This document shows, piece by piece, positions 40,169-49,800 of a DNA stretch of 52,095 nt (position 1 is its first letter; each line of letters starts with the position of its first letter). The notes below the pieces were generated by a model. That model made no database searches, was not told the DNA's origin, and saw only the letters and a list, made by a program, of their open reading frames with translations. Location: the NCBI GenBank assembly GCA_002431345.1, contig DJEN01000063.1:1-52095 (forward strand), in the 5' to 3' direction. A program made the translations under genes and the position numbers. Source of the stretch: Megasphaera sp. UBA5897 (GTDB lineage Bacteria; Bacillota; Negativicutes; Veillonellales; Megasphaeraceae).

Positions 40169-40966
40169 ATGTGCAGTCCGGCATGGATGATAGGAGTACA
40201 AGCAGTACAAGGGTTAAACCAATATAACCAAACTAAACAGCAGTATAACGCAAATATTGCCATGGCGAATCAGCAGGCACAGACAGCAGAGCAAAACGCA
40301 AGAATACAAGAGAAGAAAGAAGAACAAACAGCAGAACAGTATGCTAGTAAACAAGCACAGCTTAATGCACGCATGAAACTAGCAGCAGGGCAGGCAACGG
40401 CCCAAGCCGGAGCCAACGGGGTAATGCTGTCTGGCTCGCCGCTGGATTCGCTAGCCTCAAGCTATCAAACGTGGAATGATGACAGCACCACACTGCTGCA
40501 GAATCAGCGAAATGATATATGGAGTCAGGAATTAAGCAGAAAAAACTATATTAATCAGGCGAACGCGTATCGATCCAGCGCGGCAAATCTAAGCGCACAA
40601 AAACAAGAGGCATTGTGGGGAACACTGCTTACGACGGCAGCAGGCATATATGGAATAAAACGAGCCTATGGCAGTGCGTCTAAAGCAACGGCAGGAGAAA
40701 ATACGATGAAGCTGGAACCCCGAGCGACTAGTGCAAGTCCAGCGGCATATCAGGCATATACATTTGGCAGCAGCCCCAACGGTATCAAAACCACATTAAA
40801 CAGTGGGCTGTTTGGCAGTAAAGCGGGAAAAAACTATACTCTTAAATACCCGTGGAGTAGGAAATTCAGTTGGCAGTCTACGGCAATACGCCCGGTTAAC
40901 TTGGATGCGGCGAGTTTAAAGTATGATGGGCCAATTCGTCCGGTTAATTTAGAAAAATGGATGTAA
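40169..40966 (+). CDS. internal virion protein B (T7 gp14-like ejection protein)
   Basis: A 265-residue protein starting MCSPAWMIGVQAVQGLNQYN with a Gln/Ala-rich helical core (residues 15-130) and then a hydrophobic LLTTAAGIYGIKRAYG stretch. Such proteins form part of the channel ejected into the cell envelope. The C-terminus carries IRPVNL twice within 20 residues (AIRPVNLDAASLKYDGP then IRPVNLEKWM). Starts one base after the preceding stop. Confidence 0.8.
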   Translation: MCSPAWMIGVQAVQGLNQYNQTKQQYNANIAMANQQAQTAEQNARIQEKKEEQTAEQYASKQAQLNARMKLAAGQATAQAGANGVMLSGSPLDSLASSYQTWNDDSTTLLQNQRNDIWSQELSRKNYINQANAYRSSAANLSAQKQEALWGTLLTTAAGIYGIKRAYGSASKATAGENTMKLEPRATSASPAAYQAYTFGSSPNGIKTTLNSGLFGSKAGKNYTLKYPWSRKFSWQSTAIRPVNLDAASLKYDGPIRPVNLEKWM

Positions 40967-40978
40967 GGAGGAAAAACT

Positions 40979-43798
40979 ATGGCGATTACGATAAAAGCAT
41001 ATAACAGAGCCGTAGAACCGAATACAATACAAGGACAGGTGCAGACGTCGAGCAATCCGACCGCATACGGCGAAAACACAAGCGGCAGTCAGGCTATCAC
41101 GGCAGGACTGGGAGAAGCACAGAAACAGCTGCAGGGCTATGTAGATGACCAGATTAATTTGAGCGTCATTGACGCCAAAAATAAATATGAAGCCGGTATG
41201 AATGATTTACTGAACAACCCGAAAACAGGATTGCTCAATCAGCAGGACCTGAATGCATTGGATGTGGTACAGAAATACCAAGAGGGCGAGTCTAAACTAC
41301 GAAACGAAGTGCTGGCAGGGCTGCCAAACTATAAAAAAGCGCAGGATACGTTTTTAAATATGGCAAATGAAGTCAATACCCGTAATACCGGGCAGATGAT
41401 GAAATATCAGTACGCAAAGGATATGGAACACCGGGAATTGACGTGGAATACATTTGTAGATAATGAAACGGATAACTTGGTACAAACGAATAATGCAGAG
41501 GGGTTGTTTACAGGATTTAACAGGATAACAGCAACGGCATATGCACTGTATGGCAATATTTATGGTAAAGATAAATTGGATGCTATGGTAAAAGAGCGCA
41601 ATACAGAGATGGCAAACAACGTATTGAATAATCTCGTAACCAGCGGCAACGCGGGCGATTATGATAAAGCACTCAATATCTTGGAAAAAATATCGCCGTT
41701 TATCAATGATGCTAAGTTAACGACGATGCGCGGCATGCTGCAGAAACGAAAGCATGACAACGGACTATTACAACTGGCAAAAGAAGCGAGAGAAAAATTT
41801 CCCAATGACCCTAAAGGACAAGAAAAATGGATTAGAGAACATAGCACGAAAACCATTATGGTTGGCGGCAGTAATTCCGGCAACAGCACCGTGGACCAGT
41901 TTATTGATGCGGCACATGAGTTTGGCGTGGATCCAAGAAAACTTTTATCTGTTGGCATGCGGGAAACTGGCGGAGACACCATAGACGGCATGAATATGGC
42001 AGCAGGAGGCGGCTTTGGACAAATCACAGACGAAACCGCCCAGGCGTACGGTTTAGATGAAAAATTCCCGAACTGGCAAACAGACGGCCGGCAGAACATT
42101 CGCGCAGCAGCATTTATTTTAAAGAAAAAAACAGAAGAAAACGGCGGTGATGAATGGGCAGGCGTGCGGGCGTATAACGGCGCTGGCCCTATGGCGGATC
42201 AGTATTTAGCACAAGTACAGACCAACTATGCAGGATTGGAAAGTATGGATTTTTCCGGCGGCAGCGGTGCTGCCAGCTTTGAGAACAATCTCATACAGGG
42301 GTTTCAGAATGCGGCAGATATTCCGCAAAATGGGTCAAATGGATGCGCGGAAGAAGCCCTGTCGGCACTTTCGTGGGCTAATCCGTGGGCGGCAGATGCG
42401 TACCGGAAAGGACTATTTAATGTAGAAGCAATGGCAAACGATGCGAAAGCAAACGGCATAAAAGAAATAGACTACGACCCCAATCAATTAGCAATAGGCG
42501 ACCTAGTCATCTATACAACAGATGAAGGTGAGTATGGACATACCGTAGTGTATGACGGCCATGGGGGATTCTACGGCAATTCCAGTTCGGCAAATGGCGG
42601 CGCAGGCGGCAAAGTGCATGGTACAGATATTAACATACCCGGCATGACGCCAGCCAAAATATTAAAAACTGGCGCAAGTGATACAGGTGGGGTGATGCGG
42701 GAAGAAACAACACAACTGTACGATGAATCAGAAATACAAAAAGCCCTGTCATTATCAGCACAATTCGATGCCCAGGAAGCCAGAGCTACTAAAATGGCAA
42801 ATGATGGGTTAGTACGACAGGGACTGCTGGAAATGCAGCAACTGCACGACAGTGGAAACTTGGACATTACCAGTTATCAGGCCATAGCTGATAAATACGG
42901 CGCAAATAATCCGGACGTATACAACACACTGAAAAGTAGTATTAGTACATACGTATCTGTGAGAGCTTCGGGCGGCATGTACGGCGGTGGAAGCGGCAGA
43001 GGCGGCAGAAGTGGTGGCGGTTACGCTGGCGCAGGTAAAGCCGATATGCTGGTACTCAAGTCTTTATTTGGACAAAACGGCATAGAAACGTTATCAGACA
43101 TACAAAATTATTGTACTAATAACGGTATTGTTCTTACACCGTCTCAAGTGAATGAATTAGCCAAAGCAGCAAATCAATATCAAACGGGAACCGGTGAATA
43201 TAAGCCCATGTATGAAGTGACAGCGGAACAAATACAAGATGCAAGCGGCATTGGAAAATGGGAATTTAAAGGAAATATGCCGGTTATTCAACAATTGATT
43301 AGAGCGGCTGCAGTGCAGTATAGAACGCAGCATGGCGGTGAAGAACCGTCACTTAATCAGCTAATACAATTTGGTGTAAATGCAGTAACCAAAGATGCGG
43401 CAGGGTATTCGCAAGCACAAATGAGAGCAGCGGGTATCTTAAGCGTTACACCGCTGAATGACGGGTATAATATCGTCAAAGATTGGAACCATAATACGTA
43501 TTACATTTATACGGATCATTTACAAGATATATTAACTGGGCAGACTACATTGGCTGATGTGGTAGAACAAGCGGAAGAAGCACAAGCAAATGGCACAGAA
43601 AATGATACGGATAAAGATACTGCGAATACTTCCGACATGGGAGCGTATCGAGCCGTGTACGATACTAATTCAGACAACATTAATAATTATCAATCGAGTG
43701 AAGAAGAAAATGAAGAGATAGCAGAATCCAACACGATTGGAGAAGTCATTGAAAACAGATTTGAAGATTTAAAAAATACTCTAACATCTTGGTTTTAA
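40979..43798 (+). CDS. internal virion protein with lytic transglycosylase and CHAP/NlpC-like peptidase domains
   Basis: A 939-residue ejection protein. Residues 1-300 are helical. Residues 300-425 form a lytic transglycosylase (VDPRKLLSVGMRETGG with catalytic E329; GGGFGQITDETAQAYGLD; AGVRAYNGAGP). Residues 445-560 form a cysteine-peptidase-like domain: NGSNGCAEEALSALSW with C456 and GEYGHTVVYDGHGGFYGNSS with H521. A Gly/Ser-rich hinge (about 660-685) follows, then helices. The pair would cut both glycan and peptide of the cell wall during DNA injection. In T7 the transglycosylase lies in gp16; the combination here is different. Confidence 0.85.
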   Translation: MAITIKAYNRAVEPNTIQGQVQTSSNPTAYGENTSGSQAITAGLGEAQKQLQGYVDDQINLSVIDAKNKYEAGMNDLLNNPKTGLLNQQDLNALDVVQKYQEGESKLRNEVLAGLPNYKKAQDTFLNMANEVNTRNTGQMMKYQYAKDMEHRELTWNTFVDNETDNLVQTNNAEGLFTGFNRITATAYALYGNIYGKDKLDAMVKERNTEMANNVLNNLVTSGNAGDYDKALNILEKISPFINDAKLTTMRGMLQKRKHDNGLLQLAKEAREKFPNDPKGQEKWIREHSTKTIMVGGSNSGNSTVDQFIDAAHEFGVDPRKLLSVGMRETGGDTIDGMNMAAGGGFGQITDETAQAYGLDEKFPNWQTDGRQNIRAAAFILKKKTEENGGDEWAGVRAYNGAGPMADQYLAQVQTNYAGLESMDFSGGSGAASFENNLIQGFQNAADIPQNGSNGCAEEALSALSWANPWAADAYRKGLFNVEAMANDAKANGIKEIDYDPNQLAIGDLVIYTTDEGEYGHTVVYDGHGGFYGNSSSANGGAGGKVHGTDINIPGMTPAKILKTGASDTGGVMREETTQLYDESEIQKALSLSAQFDAQEARATKMANDGLVRQGLLEMQQLHDSGNLDITSYQAIADKYGANNPDVYNTLKSSISTYVSVRASGGMYGGGSGRGGRSGGGYAGAGKADMLVLKSLFGQNGIETLSDIQNYCTNNGIVLTPSQVNELAKAANQYQTGTGEYKPMYEVTAEQIQDASGIGKWEFKGNMPVIQQLIRAAAVQYRTQHGGEEPSLNQLIQFGVNAVTKDAAGYSQAQMRAAGILSVTPLNDGYNIVKDWNHNTYYIYTDHLQDILTGQTTLADVVEQAEEAQANGTENDTDKDTANTSDMGAYRAVYDTNSDNINNYQSSEEENEEIAESNTIGEVIENRFEDLKNTLTSWF

Positions 43799-43813
43799 TA
43801 AGGAGGAAAAGAC

Positions 43814-46800
43814 ATGGCAGAATATGAATTTACGGCAGGCAATATTGCAGACGCTATTAATAAAAACGGCGAAACATTTTCCAATCCAATTAACATCACG
43901 CCGACAGAAGAAGAAAAAGAGCAAATAGCAGAAGACCTGCAGCAGGAGAAGGAAGAAAACTATGCCAAGCTGGACGCTATTATGGCTTCCGGTCAGCCGG
44001 TCCGGCGTAAAATGCCGGACTTATTAACGCTGCCGAAAATATACGGCAATTCGCTGAGTATGCCGGAAACAACGCGGGGATGGGATGATTTAGGCATAGG
44101 TGAAAAACTGGTATACGGCGCGCAGGAAAAACTATGGGATGTATACCGGAATTTAACAAATGACCAAGCGCACGTACTGAGTGACGCACGACGATATGCC
44201 CCGGCCATCGGTGTAACGGCACAGTATTTAGTAGATAATCCGGATGAAATGGAACGGGCACGGCTAGAATATGACAGAAAACAAAAATTAGGCTTTATGC
44301 CAGTGGATGAAAATTATTCATCCGGCATGTTGGATGCAAACTACCCGGAACTCAAAGATATACGGCTTTCAGACCCTGTCGGAGCTGCACAAGCCTTGCA
44401 GAACTATCAAGACGTACACGGCACACGCAATATTTTTGACAGCATACACGATGCTGTTTTTGGCACAAAAGAATTATTTTTAGATGCCTATAACAGCGGA
44501 TCCGACATGGTGAAACTGTACGACGCACAGATGAAAGCCGTCAAGACCGGCGATGTAGAAGCGGCACGCCCGGAAGTAGACGAAATTACACAGCGGCTCA
44601 AAGAATATCACGAACAAGATGAGCCTACTACACCACTGGGCAAAGGAGTATATGACACAATCCAGCAGCTAACTATCTATGGTACGCAAGGGCTGAGAGC
44701 CTTACAGTATGTGCCGAAAGGTATGGCAATGGCAATGGCAGCGGCAGCCCCTGCAGCAGCGGCAGCAGGACCGGAAACATTGGGCTTAGGCGCGGCAGGT
44801 ATATTGGCAAGTGCGGGCATAACCGGTGCGCTTTGGGGATTCCGCACGGGCATGTTTAAAGAAATACAAAACCAATCCATGGCAGATAGATACTGGCAGA
44901 TGGCAAACGCCAAAGACAAAAACGGCAAACCGATGTACAGCCGAAACAACATGCTACTGGATTCGATAGGAACGGGAACCATTAACGGGGCTATAGAACT
45001 GGGCTTGCTGGAATTGGGATATAAACCAATCAAAGCGGCCTGGGGAAAAGATGCAGCCAAAGCGATATTAACAAATGGTGCAGCACAACGAGATATTGCC
45101 GAAGCCGGAAAAGGAGCGATTGCTCGTATTGCTTTGGCACAAGGTGCTATGCAGTATGCCCGCGGCGTAGCGTCTGAACTTGCAGAAGAAGGCGCACAAT
45201 CTATGGTGGGTAGTATGGCAGAAAACATTGAATACGGTATCCATGGGCAGGGAAAGTGGAACACCGTAGGTGATGTGCTAAATGATGCTATAGATTCCAT
45301 GGTACAAGCCGTACCGGCAGCCCTCGGCATGGGCGGCATGGGTGCCGCAGTGCACACGGCTGGAAACTATAAAGCTATGAATGACATAGCCAGTATCAAA
45401 CTGAATGAATGGAAAGAAGAATATAAACGCAGCGTCGAGAAACAGGCGATTGACCAGCTGATAGCACAGAAAAAAGAAAACAACTTGGCAAAAGAAGCTC
45501 CGGATGTATATCAAAAAGTCATAGATGCACAAGCAAAACAAGTCGGTATGGATACAATGTATGTAGACGCTCAAGAGTTGGCACGGACAGAAGAAGGTGT
45601 AAATGTACTGAATGATATGGTCAATAAAGGTATTGTAAGCGGTGAACAAGTAGATAACGCTGTATCAAACGGCACAGACTTAGAAATCAACACCGGCGTA
45701 TTTGCACAGCTGGCAGATGAAACGACAGATACTAAAACGCTGATGGATGCTACAACCATGAATAAAGGCGGCGTTCATATGGCAGCATTGCGCGAACGGG
45801 CAAAACGCATTGAAGCAATGCGGCAGGAACTCTCACAACTGGCTAGCGATAAATCGGATAAGCTGGCAGAAGAAATCGTGCAGGAGCATTTCAAGGATGC
45901 GGACGAACCGACGCAGGCGGCAGCACGCGATGTGGTGTACAGAAATCCATATGATATAGAAAAAAGCTATAAGGATGCGGTAAAAGAAGCACGCAGCGAA
46001 TATGAAAACGCTGTAAATTATAAATATTACAGCACGTACAAACCACAGGGCGTATCTATCATTACAGCCGATGCAAACGGATACAACAACACACAGACGG
46101 GCCGCGGCTATCGCATGAGCAATAATGAACCATGGTACAGCGATATGTATAAAGAATACGGCGGCAAAGCAACAAAAGAGCAACTACTGGATGTAGCCTA
46201 TAAAAATGAACGCAAAGAAATTGCCGCGTCATCTCCGGAACTGCTGCAGGAATGGGAGAATAACGTGGCAGAAAAGAAAGCAAGATATGAAACATTAAAA
46301 GGCATGGAAGAAAAATTTACAGCTCTTGCACAAAGCGACTATGCCATTAGAAATACATTCACCAAGGACGGCGCCAACGTGTATACGCAGGCATTGCATA
46401 TACTGTCTAATGCCAGTGAAAAAGCAAGCCAGGCAGCCAAAGAAAACGCATTTATCTATGCCCGTATGGCAGAACGTTGGACGAATATCATGCATGAATA
46501 CGGCGACACAGCCTATACACCGCAAAAATTTATGGAACAACACCCGATTATAGTAGGCGATAAAAAAGCTGGCACGTATGGCCAGCCAATTACGAACATG
46601 GATATTCAACTAGATAAGCCTGCACCGGTGATTACCATTCAAGAAAAATATGCAGGAATGGATTGGAAGAAGTTACGAAAGCAACTGCCCGGCACCATAG
46701 AAAACGATATTGTTTCCAAGATAAATGAAAAAGGGGAATATATCCCGTATGTTAATGAAGCAACGGGAAATAAGGTTATTGTTAATAAAGATTCGATTGA

Positions 46801-49800
46801 CCATTTCAAGTCAAATAAAACTAGTTCAGAAGGCAGTGAAGAAAATAGAAGTAATACCACCCATTATGAAATGATTGAAGCAATACCAGATATTTTAAAA
46901 AAGGGGATATGGGTAGAAGATCATATAGATCGACATAGTAAAGCAAGGAAAATATCACTGGTTTTTTCTCTGGTCAAGATGAATAAAGATGTTTACCTTG
47001 TCAAAATAACGGTTAAAGATTTAAAAAACCGTTTCCTTGTAGAGAGCGGAGAATACACTTCTTTAAAAGCGTATGATGTGTCTAATAAAAAAGAACCAAT
47101 ATTTAGCAGTACCTCTGGAAATTCTTCCTCAAAAGAGGAAGGGTCTAACCAGCCATTACTAAATATTGATCCTTTTAATATAAGTATACGCGAGTTGCTG
47201 AAACAAGTCAATGATTGGCAAGGACATCCATATGTTAATCCAGATGGCACCCCGAACTACGGCATTTACTTTGGTGATATTAAAACAGGCGGCATTATAC
47301 ACATCACGCCGAAAGATACAACATACGAGCAGCGCGCATGGCATGGCAGTCCATATAGTTTTGACATATTCGATTTAGGTGCCATGGGAAAAGGTGAAGG
47401 GCATCAAGCACATGGCTGGGGACTGTATTTTGCTAAAGATCGAAACGTATCAGAAGCCTATAAAGAGGTTTTAGGAGATAAAAACACCTCGATAGAAGTA
47501 AACCAGACTATATATCGGCTTAATGAAGAAGAAGATTGGGTAGAAAATGGAAACGTAATCAAATACGGCAGTGCCATGGGGTACGTATTGGATTCAATGT
47601 ACGAAACGGGAAGCAGAGAAAAAGCGATTGCTGATTTAAAAGACGCATTGAAAAGAAATAGAATCAGAGGAGTTTATGCAGATGAGGCTAGAAAAGCAAT
47701 TGGAATTTTAAAAGAGAAAAATATAAAACTGAATAAAACCGACCGGCTGTATGAAGTAGAAATTCCTGAAAACGATGTACTGCTTGATGAACAAAAAACA
47801 ATAGGGGAACAACCGCAAAAAGTACAAGATGCGATTATGGATATGTTGTTTGGCAGGAATGTCAACGCAGCATTGCGGGAAGCAGAGAATAAAGGCGGAT
47901 ACGAAGGGAAAGATGCAGTAGAAAAAGCACTGCGTTATATAAGCGAAGACGAAAGCGAATTGGAAGCCCGCGGCATTTCTGAGGAAGAAGTGGAAAATGC
48001 GTATAACAAAGCATTGGAATACGTCGATGAAGAGTTGCTCTTGAAAGCACAGGAAGAAAAGTTAAGCTATGAAGACCCCGAAAAGCCCCATCTTACGGGA
48101 GATATATACAAAGTAAAAGAATTAACTGGTGAAGAATTTTATAATGAGTTAGCAATGTCTACGCCAGGATATGATGAAGCGGCGTCAAAATTGTTAAATG
48201 AATACGGTATCAGAGGCATAACGTATGAAGGAGAAAGAGATGGCCGTTGCTATGTCGTTTTTGATGACAAAGCAATTTCTATCATAGATAAGTACAATCA
48301 GCAGCTAAACAATGTCAAAGCGGCATATGATACAAATACCGGAGCGATTCATCTTTTTGATGCGGCCGACCAGTCCTCATTTATCCATGAGGCTGGGCAT
48401 ATGTGGCTGTCTGAAATGAAGAACATGGCCATGCAGGACGGCGCACCGGAACAATTAATCAAGGACTTAGATGTTTTGAATACATGGGGTGCATACAGCC
48501 CGGAAAAAATGAAAGATTATGCTGGCACAAATCGCGAAAAAGAATTTGCGGAATACGCCAAAGCGATAGAAGATGCCCGTAAAAGCGGCGATGCCGTTGC
48601 CATCAAAGCAGCGGAAGAACGATGGATGCAGGAACGGTTTGCAAGAGCCTTTGAACGGTATATGGCAGATGGCAAAGCACCGGCACGGGAATTGCAAGGG
48701 CCGTTCCGAAAATTTAAAAAATGGTTGGTCGGTATCTATCAAGACCTCAAAAATTTGGGCAAAGAACCGCCAGAAGATGTAAAACGCGTCATGGACAGAA
48801 TGCTTGCAACCGATGAAGAAATAGAAACATGGGCGAAACTGCGGGAAATAAACGCTTGGGACAGAAAAGGATTTAGCGGCGATTTATCCGGCAGTGAAGG
48901 AACCATGATAAAAAAATGGGCTGAAAAAATCAGAGAAACAGCAAAAGAAAAATTGATGCAGAAATATATGGATGACATCAAGAAACAAGATGAAGCGGAT
49001 CGACGGCGCGGCTTGGAAGAAGAAAAAATAGCCTATCAAAAACAACTGTGTGAAGAAAACGAACTATATAAATATGAAAACCTGTACAATACCATGCCGG
49101 AAGCCAGAGCGGGTATTTTGGCAAAATTGAATATTGCGAATGAAAAAGAATTTAGAAAAGCCCTGCAAGAAGCAGGCGGCACACTGGAAGAGCGCACGAA
49201 TGAATATATGAAAGCCAAAAGAGAAGAATACGATTCGCTGATGTATTCGCCGGAACAAATCAGAGTGATGGCAGATGAACAGCTGGCGTCTACGAATGGT
49301 CAAATAGCCATCAACGAATTGGAAGCCCATGCGATGCGGCGAAAACTAAACGGCTATATTGCGGAATGCGTAAAAGCCATGCGGGAAGTAGGAAATGTAT
49401 CCGGCACGGATGCGGAAGTAGCAGCACAACTACGTAACATATTGCATGTAGAAGATATAGCAGATAAAGAAAAAGCCGCCAAAGGGGCTATGAAAGACAG
49501 CATACTGGCTAAAAGCAAAGAAATAGCAGACCTCAAAAAACGGCTGGCAGAAACAAAAGAAAAAGGAAAAGAAACAAAAGAACAAAATGAACGGACGATT
49601 GCCCAACTAAAAGCCGGGCTGAACGAAGTCATTAAAGGATTAAATGATGCACGTGACATGGGCAGCAGCAACTATCAATCTGTATTGCGGCTGACACGTG
49701 AAGAAATGAATGATATGACTATCGGCGATGCGACGACGTGGCGGCACTATGAAGTAAAAGCGAAAGCAGCAAGCCGCCGGGCGGACATACAAATGTCAGC

